From: Betaproteobacteria bacterium
GTDB lineage: Bacteria; Pseudomonadota; Gammaproteobacteria; Burkholderiales; SG8-41
Length of the DNA: 40,826 nt
Assembly: GCA_003820645.1 (NCBI GenBank)
Contig: RPOR01000013.1
Location: forward strand, 1-40,826
Reading direction: 5' to 3'
The notes under the pieces were generated by a model. The model searched no databases. It was not told the DNA's origin and saw only the letters and a list, made by a program, of their open reading frames with translations. How positions within the stretch are numbered: the first letter of the stretch is position 1; each line of letters begins with the position of its first letter. Below, piece after piece: positions 29,310 through 38,534 of this stretch. Made by a program: the position numbers and the translations under genes.

Positions 29310-29873
29310 ATGCCTACGGACACCGATGCCACCGACGAAGCGCTGATGCTCGGTTATCGTGACGGCGATGCGGCGGCTTTTGACCTGCTTTACGGCCGCC
29401 ACAAGGGCGGCGTCTATCGGTACCTGCTGCGCCAGTGCCGTAATGCGGCACTTGCCGACGAACTGTTCCAGGACGTGTGGATGAATCTGATCCGCGCCCG
29501 CGCCAGCTACACAGTGCAGGCGAAATTCTCGACTTATCTCTACCGGATTGCCCATAACCGGCTGATGGACCAATTTCGCCGCGACGACTGCGGCGTGTCG
29601 TTGGACGACGAATCCGCGCCGATCGATGAACCGGTGGCGCCGCGCAGCACTGAACCTGAACCCGGTACTGTCGCGCGTGAACAGGCGGCGCAGTTGCTCG
29701 CCCTTCTCGATGCCTTGCCGGATGAACAGCGCGCAGCCTTCGTGCTGCAGCAGGAGGGGGGGTTGAGCATCGAGGAAATTGCCGTCGCTACCGGCGTCAC
29801 CCGGGAGACGGCGAAAAGCCGGCTGCGATATGCGCTGGCAAAACTGCGGCAGGGGATGCAGGCATGGCAATGA
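29310..29873 (+). CDS. ECF-type RNA polymerase sigma factor
   Basis: 187 aa. Region 2 (about 20-88) shows AFDLLYGRHKGGVYRYLLRQ, ELFQDVWMNLIRAR and FSTYLYRIAHNRLMDQFRRD. Region 4 (about 130-183) shows LDALPDEQRAAFVLQQEGGL and the helix-turn-helix IEEIAVATGVTRETAKSRLR. It directs RNA polymerase to a small regulon, unknown here. The start at 29310 is chosen because region 2 follows at normal distance; no Shine-Dalgarno is seen. It overlaps the next gene by 10 bp, as sigma/anti-sigma pairs often do. Confidence 0.88.
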   Translation: MPTDTDATDEALMLGYRDGDAAAFDLLYGRHKGGVYRYLLRQCRNAALADELFQDVWMNLIRARASYTVQAKFSTYLYRIAHNRLMDQFRRDDCGVSLDDESAPIDEPVAPRSTEPEPGTVAREQAAQLLALLDALPDEQRAAFVLQQEGGLSIEEIAVATGVTRETAKSRLRYALAKLRQGMQAWQ

Positions 29874-30688
29874 CACCCCGTCCGGACATGGAGCATGATC
29901 CGCAATTGGCGGCGATTTATCGTGCCGGGACGGCGGCAGAACCACCCGCACGCCTTGATGACACGATTCGCGCTGCGGCGCGGCGCGCGGTTGCCGCGGG
30001 TCCGCGCCGCGCCGGCGTCCGCCGCTCGATGGTACCGGTCTCGCTGGCCGCAGTGATCGTGTTGTCGGTAACCGTGGTGACCATGATGCGCGAGCAGGGT
30101 GCGGATCGCCTGGATAGCACAACATTGTCGCCGGAGACTGCGCCGCCAGCCCCTGTTGCGGTGCAACCGGGAGATGCGCGGCCGCCCGTGGTCACGGCGC
30201 CGAAAGTGCCGGAAGCATCGACCGCCCGCCGATCGCCGGCCGCGCCGCCGGGCCTGGTAGCACCGGCGGAACCCGCCGCACCTGCGCCCGCACCGGCCCT
30301 GCAGGCTGATTCACCGCCGCGTAGGGTCACTGCGGAGCCGGGAATGGCGGCACCCGACAGCGAGTCTCCTGCAAAGGCCAAGGCTGCCGAAATGACCCGT
30401 AGCGAGGGGTTTGCCGACACCAGTCGCGACAACGCGGCGGTGCGGTCGCCGCGGCGTTCCGCACCCGCGCCGATGGTTGATGCGGCGAGCGGTGCCGGCG
30501 CATCCGCCAAGTCGGCGGCGCCGGCGGGGAATGCGCTATGGCAAGACCTGGTCCTGGCGCCGCCGGAAAAATGGCTGCAGCGTATCGCTGAACTGCGTCA
30601 CGCCGGCAAAACAGCAGACGCCGCTGCATTGGTGGCTGAGTTCCGTCGGCGCTTTCCGGGCGAAGAACTGCCGCAGGATCTGCGCTGA
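29864..30688 (+). CDS. one-TM alanine/proline-rich protein, possible anti-sigma factor
   Basis: 274 aa. A short cytoplasmic N-terminus (residues 1-54, with RLDDTIRAAARRAV) is followed by one membrane helix at about 55-73 (MVPVSLAAVIVLSVTVVTMM), then a long low-complexity Ala/Pro-rich periplasmic stretch. The C-terminal block is LWQDLVLAPPEKWLQRIAEL and ADAAALVAEFRRRFPGEELP. Topology, and a 10-bp overlap with the sigma gene, fit an anti-sigma factor. The HxxxCxxC zinc motif of ZAS anti-sigmas is absent, so this is inference from position. Confidence 0.7.
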   Translation: MAMTPRPDMEHDPQLAAIYRAGTAAEPPARLDDTIRAAARRAVAAGPRRAGVRRSMVPVSLAAVIVLSVTVVTMMREQGADRLDSTTLSPETAPPAPVAVQPGDARPPVVTAPKVPEASTARRSPAAPPGLVAPAEPAAPAPAPALQADSPPRRVTAEPGMAAPDSESPAKAKAAEMTRSEGFADTSRDNAAVRSPRRSAPAPMVDAASGAGASAKSAAPAGNALWQDLVLAPPEKWLQRIAELRHAGKTADAAALVAEFRRRFPGEELPQDLR

Positions 30689-30691
30689 CCG

Positions 30692-30880
30692 ATGACGGGG
30701 CATCCTGATCCCAAACCGGAAAAGCCGCCTGAGCCGGAGCCGTGGGAATGTTGCCAGAGCGGTTGTGACCCTTGTATTTATGATCGTTATTGGGAAGCGC
30801 TCACTAACTATGAAGCGGCGCTCCGGATCTGGGAAGCACACCAAGCCCGGCCAATTCCCGACCCACAAGACGAGTTATAA
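30692..30880 (+). CDS. small oxidoreductase-like protein with CCxxGCxPC motif
   Basis: 62 aa. A proline/glutamate-rich start (PKPEKPPEPEPWE) leads to CCQSGCDPCIYDRYWEAL, the signature of the small 'oxidoreductase-like protein, N-terminal' family, also known from eukaryotic mitochondrial proteins. The four cysteines could bind metal or a cluster. No function is established that I know of. It starts 3 bp after the preceding stop, so it belongs to the sigma operon. Confidence 0.8.
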   Translation: MTGHPDPKPEKPPEPEPWECCQSGCDPCIYDRYWEALTNYEAALRIWEAHQARPIPDPQDEL

Positions 30881-31143
30881 CCAACTGTTTTAATTGATAT
30901 TGTTTTAACAGCATGGTTTCAACGGTGGCGTCTGGCCCCGTTTGGGGAACTCTTTGCTGCAGTGCAACTCGAATTCTCGAGATTTGCCGGGCTCGAAATC
31001 TCCGATGTGACGGTAAATATCATAAATAGTATTAAAAAACAATAAGTTATATTTTTATTGCTCGCGTCCGCTATTGCCGTTAAACTTCGCGCCCGGCTGT
31101 TGCCCCGAGTCAAGCGCCCGGACTCCGGGTCACGCAGATGCGG
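30881..31143. other. AT-rich intergenic spacer with inverted repeats
   Basis: No gene seen. GC is clearly lower than in the surroundings. It contains CCCC-GTTT-GGGG near 30948-30959, and a perfect 7-bp inverted repeat GAGATTT (30979-30985)/AAATCTC (30996-31002). A very AT-rich patch at about 31015-31058 follows. A terminator for the sigma operon is not obvious. Confidence 0.4.
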
Positions 31144-31172
31144 TTGCGATGTGAGTCTTGAACACCTAGAAT
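31144..31172 (+). promoter_or_regulatory. predicted sigma-70 promoter of the leader and transglycosylase
   Basis: TTGCGA (31144-31149), 17-bp spacer, TAGAAT (31167-31172). The start point is expected near 31178-31180, just before a T7 run and the first strand of the folded leader. Confidence 0.7.
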
Positions 31173-31178
31173 TAGTGA

Positions 31179-31317
31179 GTTTTTTTGAGTGGCCCCCAAC
31201 CTGTAGTGGTTGGTGCTGATCGCAGTCTTAAGGAGACACCCCGTTACCGTAGCGAGGTAACACCCAGCTCAAGGCGTCCGGGTGCAAGCCGGCGCCACTC
31301 CCCAAAGGAGGTTTTGC
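31179..31317 (+). ncRNA. structured 5' leader of lytic transglycosylase, candidate translational riboswitch
   Basis: Stems visible by pairing. P1 GAGTGGC (31187-31193)/GCCACTC (31294-31300) closes the whole leader. P2 is CCAACC (31196-31201)/GGTTGG (31208-31213). P3 is GTCT (31225-31228)/AGAC (31234-31237). P4 is GTTACC (31243-31248)/GGTAAC (31256-31261). P5 is GGCG-T-CCGG (31273-31281)/CCGGCGCC (31289-31296). CTCC (31298-31301) can pair with GGAG (31307-31310) of the ribosome binding site, and CTC (31298-31300) is also the end of the P1 3' strand. Forming P1 therefore frees the site and opening P1 hides it. CACCC (31261-31265)/GGGTG (31280-31284) competes with P4 and P5. I could not match it to a known riboswitch class. 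Confidence 0.55.
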
Positions 31318-32088
31318 ATGTTCGCAAAATCGATTTCAGAACTATCCCCGGAACAGGTGGCGACACCGCTGCACTGGACCCGCAAGATGCTCACGCTGGC
31401 TGTATTTTTTGCCAGCTTTTCCGCCCTCGCCCTGTTGCTCCACGAACGTTACGGCGCCCAATGGCTGGAGGCTGCCTATGCGGCGGTCGAGAGTGAGGCC
31501 AAGGCCGTTTCCGAGCGCGTACTGACGCCACCGCCGGCGCCCGCCGCGCATCCGGACGCTGCCCGCCACAAGGCACTGGCCGATTTTCTGGCCAAGCGCT
31601 ACCAGGTGTCGCCAGCCGTGACGCTCGAGTTCGTGCAGATCGCCCATGCCGAAGCCGGTCGCGTCAACCTCGACCCGCTGTTGATCATGGCGGTAATTGC
31701 CGTCGAATCGCGCTACAACCCGATTGCGGAAAGCGGGGTCGGCGCCAAAGGCCTGATGCAGATCATCCCGAAATTCCATGCCGACAAGCTGGCCGAATTT
31801 GGCGGTGAGAAAGCGGTATTCCATCCGGAATCCAATATCCGTGTCGGTACCCGCATCCTCCGCGAATACCTGTCCCGCACCGGCAACCTGGGTATTGCGC
31901 TGCAGATGTATGCCGGCGCGCTGAGTGACGCGAATGACACTTACACCAACAAGGTGCTGGGCGAGAAACAGCGCCTGCAGCGGGTGGTCGCGACGCTGGA
32001 TGAACCGGCAGCCAGCGCCGTGCGTATCGCACATAACACACACATCGCGCGCGAGGCCCGCCGCATCAATTCGCCGCTCGGCGAATAG
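31318..32088 (+). CDS. membrane-anchored lytic transglycosylase with SLT domain
   Basis: 256 aa. One membrane helix at about 22-42 (MLTLAVFFASFSALALLLHE) anchors a periplasmic SLT domain. AVIAVESRYNPIAESGVGAK holds the catalytic glutamate, followed by GLMQIIPKFHADKL, then NIRVGTRILREYLSRTGNLG and ALQMYAGAL, where most family members have a YN(A/G)G-type motif. It cleaves peptidoglycan glycan strands. The ATG at 31318 has GGAGG at 31307-31311, inside the folded leader. It is followed 32 bp later by a cyclophilin-like gene. Confidence 0.9.
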   Translation: MFAKSISELSPEQVATPLHWTRKMLTLAVFFASFSALALLLHERYGAQWLEAAYAAVESEAKAVSERVLTPPPAPAAHPDAARHKALADFLAKRYQVSPAVTLEFVQIAHAEAGRVNLDPLLIMAVIAVESRYNPIAESGVGAKGLMQIIPKFHADKLAEFGGEKAVFHPESNIRVGTRILREYLSRTGNLGIALQMYAGALSDANDTYTNKVLGEKQRLQRVVATLDEPAASAVRIAHNTHIAREARRINSPLGE

Positions 32089-32120
32089 TCGCTGCAAGCG
32101 TCACGCGGCTTCCTGCCCCT

Positions 32121-32492
32121 GTGGCGAGCATCCGCATTTCCTGGGCCAGCGGGTCGGTGATTGCCGACCTGCAGCCGGGTCCCACGGTGACGAGGCTGCT
32201 GGCGGCATTGCCTTGCGAGTCCACCGTCAGCACCTGGGGCGAGGAGGTGTATTTTTCCCTGCCGGTCGCTGCCAGGCCGGAACCCGGCGCACAGCAGGTG
32301 GTGGATCCCGGCACCGTATGCTTCTGGGTGGAGGGCAGCGCGCTGGCGCTACCCTGGGGGAGGACGCCCGCATCCCGGGCTGACGAATGCCGCCTGGTCT
32401 GCGCCTGCAACGTACTGGGCCGTGTCCGTGGTGACCCTGCCGTATTGAAATCCGCCCGCGACGGCGAAACCATCCGCGTCGACACGATTTAA
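32121..32492 (+). CDS. cyclophilin-like fold protein (TM1367-type)
   Basis: 123 aa from a GTG codon, no signal peptide. The sequence matches the small Cyclophil_like family: TVTRLLAALPCESTVSTWGE, EVYFSLPVAARPEPGAQQVV, DPGTVCFWVEGSALALPWGR, TPASRADECRLV and CNVLGRV near the end. These share the cyclophilin barrel but usually lack the proline isomerase residues; function unknown. Four cysteines, more than usual. It probably shares a transcript with the upstream transglycosylase. Confidence 0.75.
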   Translation: MASIRISWASGSVIADLQPGPTVTRLLAALPCESTVSTWGEEVYFSLPVAARPEPGAQQVVDPGTVCFWVEGSALALPWGRTPASRADECRLVCACNVLGRVRGDPAVLKSARDGETIRVDTI

Positions 32493-32535
32493 GACGCGCC
32501 ACGCCCTATAATTCCCGTAACAGACGGGAGCGACC

Positions 32536-32814
32536 ATGGCCGACCAAGACGTACCCAAGGACTTTTTCGAATTCATGCAGAAAATGTGGAACCCGATGGG
32601 GTTTCCCATTCCCGGCATGATTGCACCGACGATGAACGTCGAAGACCTCGAGAAAAAGATCACCGAGCTGAAAGCGGTCGAGACCTGGTTGACCATGAAC
32701 ACCGGCTTCGTGCAGATGACCATCAAGACGCTGGAGATGCAGAAGGCCGGTCTGGAAAGTCTGCAGTCGGCGGGCAAGGCGGCAGCTGAAAGCGCAAAAA
32801 AAACGCCGAAGTAA
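32536..32814 (+). CDS. PhaM-type polyhydroxyalkanoate granule regulatory protein, short form
   Basis: 92 aa. The core KDFFEFMQKMWNPMGFPIPG, then LEKKITELKAVETWLTMNTG and FVQMTIKTLEMQKAGLESLQ, matches the N-terminal part of PhaM, which binds PHB synthase and granules. The long Lys/Pro/Ala DNA-binding tail of Ralstonia PhaM is reduced to AAAESAKKTPK. It is predicted to be helical and amphipathic. No phaC, phaA or phaB is in the window, so the link to PHA rests on homology. Its stop codon lies in the loop of the following terminator. Confidence 0.75.
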   Translation: MADQDVPKDFFEFMQKMWNPMGFPIPGMIAPTMNVEDLEKKITELKAVETWLTMNTGFVQMTIKTLEMQKAGLESLQSAGKAAAESAKKTPK

Positions 32815-32825
32815 CCGGCGTTTTT
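32802..32825. terminator. bidirectional terminator between phaM-type and FAH genes
   Basis: Stem AACGCCG (32802-32808)/CGGCGTT (32816-32822), loop AAGTAAC, with an A-run on the left and a T5 run on the right. It serves two convergent genes and contains the stop codon of the plus-strand gene. Confidence 0.85.
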
Positions 32826-32842
32826 CCCGGGCGTGGTGAAAC

Positions 32843-33757
32843 TTATTTCGCCGCAATCCGGTTGCGCAGCAGTCCCAATCCTTCCACTTCGGTCTCCAGT
32901 ATGTCGCCGGCCTTCATGAATTCCGGCGGGTTGCGCGCGTGCCCCACGCCGGCCGGCGTGCCGGTCAGGAACAGGTCGCCGGGTTCCAGCGTCAACCCTG
33001 CCGACAGTTCGGCGATCAGGCGCGGGATCTTGAAATACATGTAGCTGGTATCCGAGTCCTGCTTGGTGACGCCGTTGACGCGGCAGGTGATGCGCAGGTT
33101 CTGCGGGTTCTTCACTTCGTCGGCGGTGGTTAGCCACGGCCCCATCGGGCAGTGCCCGTCGAGGCTCTTGCCTTTGAACCACTGCTGACCGTGCTGGCGC
33201 TGCACCTCGCGGGCCGAGACGTCGTTCGCGATCATGTAACCGTAGATGTGTTTCATCGCGTCGGCTTCGGCTATGTTGCGGCCGCCCTTGCCGATGACCA
33301 CGGTCAGCTCCACTTCCCAGTCGAGTTTCTCGGTGACCCCCGGGTGCGACGGTACGTCATCGTAAGGGCCATTGACCGTGGTCGGCGCCTTCGTGAAAAA
33401 CGCCGGGTGCTGGGGCATTTCCTGCACATGCGGGCGTGCCTTGGCACCCTCCTCGAAGTGTTCGACATAGTTCCAGCCGACGCAGAACACGTTTTTGCGC
33501 GGACGCGGAATCGGCGCATGCAGCGTGACCCGGGCCATCGCGTGATGGCCGGTCTTGATGCCGGCCACGGCCTTTTTCACCAGCGCGAGGCCGGTGCGCC
33601 CCGCAGCGACCAGCGCGATCATGTCATTCGCGGGGAAGGGCAGCTTCACGCGCGCCTTTTTCGCGGCGGTTTCGAGGTCGATGATGCTGCCGTCGGCGGC
33701 GATCACGCCGATTTTCGCGGGGCCGCGTCTGGTTGCGGAGTAAGTTGCGAGTTTCAT
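32843..33757 (-). CDS. fumarylacetoacetate hydrolase family protein
   Basis: 304 aa. The N-terminus is KLATYSATRRGPAKIGVIAA. The FAH domain includes NVFCVGWNYVEHFEEG, DWEVELTVVIGKGGRNI (a metal-binding E-x-E type site), IYGYMIANDVSAREVQRQHG and a C-terminal PGDLFLTGTPAGVGHAR. Members hydrolyse or decarboxylate beta-diketo acids in aromatic or sugar-acid breakdown; the substrate cannot be told. The ATG at 33757 follows the iminopeptidase stop by one base and has GGGAGA before it; the extension to 33973 is out of family. Confidence 0.9.
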   Translation of the reverse strand: MKLATYSATRRGPAKIGVIAADGSIIDLETAAKKARVKLPFPANDMIALVAAGRTGLALVKKAVAGIKTGHHAMARVTLHAPIPRPRKNVFCVGWNYVEHFEEGAKARPHVQEMPQHPAFFTKAPTTVNGPYDDVPSHPGVTEKLDWEVELTVVIGKGGRNIAEADAMKHIYGYMIANDVSAREVQRQHGQQWFKGKSLDGHCPMGPWLTTADEVKNPQNLRITCRVNGVTKQDSDTSYMYFKIPRLIAELSAGLTLEPGDLFLTGTPAGVGHARNPPEFMKAGDILETEVEGLGLLRNRIAAK

Positions 33758-33758
33758 T

Positions 33759-34736
33759 TCATTCTCCCTTGATGATGTTCTTGAATTTTTCGGCAGCCCT
33801 GACCAGTTGTGCGCAGATGCCCGGTTCCCACGCGGAATGCCCGGCGTCCGGTACGACGATATATTCCGCTTCCGGCCACGCCCGGTGCAGATCGTCCGCC
33901 GAAACGATCGGGCATACCGCGTCGTAGCGGCCCTGGACGATGATGCCGGGGATGTCACGGATGCGATCGACATTGTCGAGCAACGCGTTCTCCGGCAGGA
34001 AAATATCGTGCTTGAAATAGTGCGCCTCGATGCGTGCCAGGCCCAGTGCGACGACGTCGCCGGCGAAATAAGCCACGGTTTCGGGACTGGGCAGCAGCGT
34101 CGAGCACGAACCCTCGTAGGTGCTCCAGGCCCGCGCTGCCGGCATGTGCACGGCCGGGTCGGGGTCGGTCAGCCGGCGGTGATAGGCAGCGAGCAGATCG
34201 CCGCGCTCTGCCTGCGGTATCGGGTCGGTGAATGTGCGCCAGGCTTCCGGAAACAGGTTGCGCAGGCCGTAGAGGAACCAGTCGATTTCGCTGCGGCGGC
34301 ACAGGAAAATGCCACGCAGGATCAATCCGGTGCAGCGCTGCGGATGGGCCTCGGCGTAGGCGAGCGCCAGCGTGCTGCCCCACGACCCGCCGAATACCAG
34401 CCAGCGCGTGATGCCGAGATGCGCGCGCAGTTGCTCGATGTCTGCAATGAGTAACGGCGTCGTGTTCGCGCTGATGTCGCCCAGTGGCGTCGAGCGCCCG
34501 GCGCCGCGCTGGTCGAAAATGACGATGCGGTAATGTGCCGGATCGAAAAACCGCCGGTGCGCCGGCGCGGCGCCGGCGCCCGGACCACCGTGGAGGAACA
34601 GCACCGGTGCGCCGTGCGGATTGCCGCTTTCCTCAAAATACATGCGCTGCCCGCCGTCGAGCGCAAGCATGGCGGCATGGTAAGGCTCGATCTCGGGATA
34701 GAGTTCGGCGCGCAGGCCGGGAGAAACGTCGGGCAT
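33759..34736 (-). CDS. pip: proline iminopeptidase
   Basis: 325 aa alpha/beta hydrolase. FLHGGPGAGAAPAHRRFFDP holds the oxyanion loop. The nucleophile is S118 in VFGGSWGSTLALAYAEAHPQ. The acid is in IVQGRYDAVCP and the histidine in DAGHSAWEPG. It releases N-terminal proline from peptides in the cytoplasm. This is the short monomeric family type and is complete. It is directly followed by the FAH gene. Confidence 0.93.
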   Translation of the reverse strand: MPDVSPGLRAELYPEIEPYHAAMLALDGGQRMYFEESGNPHGAPVLFLHGGPGAGAAPAHRRFFDPAHYRIVIFDQRGAGRSTPLGDISANTTPLLIADIEQLRAHLGITRWLVFGGSWGSTLALAYAEAHPQRCTGLILRGIFLCRRSEIDWFLYGLRNLFPEAWRTFTDPIPQAERGDLLAAYHRRLTDPDPAVHMPAARAWSTYEGSCSTLLPSPETVAYFAGDVVALGLARIEAHYFKHDIFLPENALLDNVDRIRDIPGIIVQGRYDAVCPIVSADDLHRAWPEAEYIVVPDAGHSAWEPGICAQLVRAAEKFKNIIKGE

Positions 34737-34819
34737 GTCAGGTTACGCTGCGGATGGCAGCGCAACGTTAGCACAAACGCCGTGCAGCGTGTGGTCGGCG
34801 GATGCGCCGAGGCGCCGCG

Positions 34820-35185
34820 CTACATCATGCTGACATGCGCGGCGACGACCCGCCAGCCTTCGGGCAGGCGGACCCAGGTCTGCATCTGGCGTCCGATACG
34901 GCCGTCGCGTTCGAAGTGGATGCTCGCGGTGGCGAAATCACGACCGAAAGTGGTGATCGCCTCGCGCAGGATTTTCCGCGCGAGGCCCGTGGCCGGGCGC
35001 GCGGCGCGGAAGCGCGCAATTTCCTCATGGCCGTAGAGCAGTTCGCCCGCGCCGTAGCGTACCGTATACGGACTCTGCCAGAACAGTTCATCGAGCACCG
35101 CCACATCGTTGGTGACCAGTGCCCGCTCGTAACGTCTGAACGCTGCAGCCACTTCCGCCACCACTTCCGGAATGTTGATCTCCAA
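34820..35185 (-). CDS. AtzH-like / HpxZ-type protein (NTF2-like fold)
   Basis: 121 aa. [20 protein letters not shown], then [20 protein letters not shown] and IARFRAARP, matches the AtzH-like (DUF3225) family, related to HpxZ of oxalurate breakdown and often encoded next to amidases. The fold is a small cone-shaped NTF2 type. No amidase or allantoin genes are adjacent; its neighbours here are the truncated TctC and pip. The gene is complete, but it may be left over from a catabolic cluster whose other parts are lost. Confidence 0.8.
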   Translation of the reverse strand: MEINIPEVVAEVAAAFRRYERALVTNDVAVLDELFWQSPYTVRYGAGELLYGHEEIARFRAARPATGLARKILREAITTFGRDFATASIHFERDGRIGRQMQTWVRLPEGWRVVAAHVSMM

Positions 35186-35215
35186 TGCCTCCCCCTCGCT
35201 GCCAGGCCCTGCGGC

Positions 35216-35932
35216 TCAATCCACCTTTACGCCGGTTTCCTTGACCACCTTCGCCCATTTCGCGATGTCCTGTCTGACCACCGCTGTGAACTGCGCGGAA
35301 TTACCATACATCATTTCCGCGCCGCGCAGCGGCTTGTTAATGTCGATCATGTATTGCGTGCGGCCGGCGATCAGGTCCGGCAATGCCGGGCCGCTGCCCT
35401 TGTACGGCACATGGACGGCCTTGATTCCCGTCATCATGTTGAACATCGCCGCACCCAGGTGCGGCAGCGCGCCGTTGCCTGACGATGCAAACGCGAGCTG
35501 TTCGGGTCTGGCCTTGGCCAGCGTCACCAGGTCCTTCACCGATTTCACCGGCAGTCCGTTGGTGACGACCAGCAACTGCGGTGACAGCGCAAACGACGCC
35601 AGCGCCGCCAGATCCTTGCGCGGATCGTAACTGAGGTCCGGATAGATGCTGGGCGCGATCACCACGCCGGCGTTGACGCCCATCAGCAGCGTGTAACCAT
35701 CGGCGGGACTCTTCGCGATCAGCCCGGTGCCGATGGTCGCGCCGGCGCCGCCGCGATTGTCGACGACGACGTTCTGGGCCCACATTTCCGGCAGCGACTG
35801 GGCCACGGCGCGACCGACATAATCGGAAGCGCCGCCCGGCGGAAAGGGAATGATCATGCGTACCGGTTTGGCCGGATAGGCACTGGCGATCTGCGGCAGC
35901 GCGGCCAGCAGCACAAGGGTGATGAGGCGCAT
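35216..35932 (-). CDS. Bug/TctC-type periplasmic binding protein with internal deletion
   Basis: 238 aa, against about 320 for the family. The signal peptide is LITLVLLAALPQIASA. Domain 1 is normal (YPAKPVRMIIPFPPGGASDY, NVVVDNRGGAGATIGTGLIA, GVNAGVVIAPSIYP). The protein proceeds through HVPYKGSGPALPDLIAGRTQ and YMIDIN, then jumps to LRGAEMMYGNSAQFTAVV and IAKWAKVVKETGVKVD, the family's C-terminal end. About 80-85 residues, including the usual LAVT...VPT segment and much of domain 2, are absent with the frame kept. It is probably non-functional in ligand binding. No tctAB transporter genes are nearby. Confidence 0.8.
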   Translation of the reverse strand: MRLITLVLLAALPQIASAYPAKPVRMIIPFPPGGASDYVGRAVAQSLPEMWAQNVVVDNRGGAGATIGTGLIAKSPADGYTLLMGVNAGVVIAPSIYPDLSYDPRKDLAALASFALSPQLLVVTNGLPVKSVKDLVTLAKARPEQLAFASSGNGALPHLGAAMFNMMTGIKAVHVPYKGSGPALPDLIAGRTQYMIDINKPLRGAEMMYGNSAQFTAVVRQDIAKWAKVVKETGVKVD

Positions 35933-36005
35933 CAGCCCCGCGCCTCATCGCAGTGCGCGGTGCAAGGCGCGCTCCGCGCCGCCGGGCCAGCGCAGGGCGC
36001 TACGG

Positions 36006-36011
36006 TATAAT
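36006..36011 (+). promoter_or_regulatory. -10 element upstream of maeB
   Basis: A perfect TATAAT in a GC-rich stretch 59 bp before the maeB ATG. No convincing -35 is seen at the right distance. Confidence 0.45.
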
Positions 36012-36069
36012 CCCGCTCCCGCGCGGCCGAGGCTGCGCGTTCGAATTTTCCGAAAGGCGGTTTCCGCAA

Positions 36070-38367
<2,298 letters not shown>

Positions 38368-38405
38368 GCTGTGCCGGCGGTTTGGTTTTGTAGGTTTTGT
38401 AGTTA

Positions 38406-38474
38406 CCCTCTCCCCGTAGTCTTACGGGGACAAGGGAACACTTGAAACGAAGTAGAGGTAGGCAGGGTGAGGGG
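38406..38474. repeat. REP-like palindromic repeat between maeB and fumC
   Basis: An imperfect hairpin CCCTCTCCCCGTA (38406-38418)/TACGGGGACAAGGG (38423-38436) with loop GTCT, followed by unstructured bases and ending GCAGGGTGAGGGG. CCCTCTCCCC and GGGTGAGGGG are the ends seen in dispersed intergenic repeats of many betaproteobacteria. Only one copy lies in this window. Confidence 0.5.
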
Positions 38475-38534
38475 CCGCTCAGCGGCTCGTTTGTAACTTA
38501 TTGTTTTTATTAATTATTTTATAAGCTGACGACC

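Noticed and set aside
31236-31262. Resemblance of the P4 hairpin GTTACC-GTAGCGA-GGTAAC to the second stem of c-di-GMP-I riboswitches
   Set aside because: The conserved GCAAA-containing strands and the GAAA tetraloop of that class are absent.
31273-31300. Resemblance of CCGGGTGCAAGCCGG and GCCACT to the cobalamin riboswitch B12 box
   Set aside because: The other core elements of the cobalamin aptamer and its element order are missing; the match is short and GC-rich.
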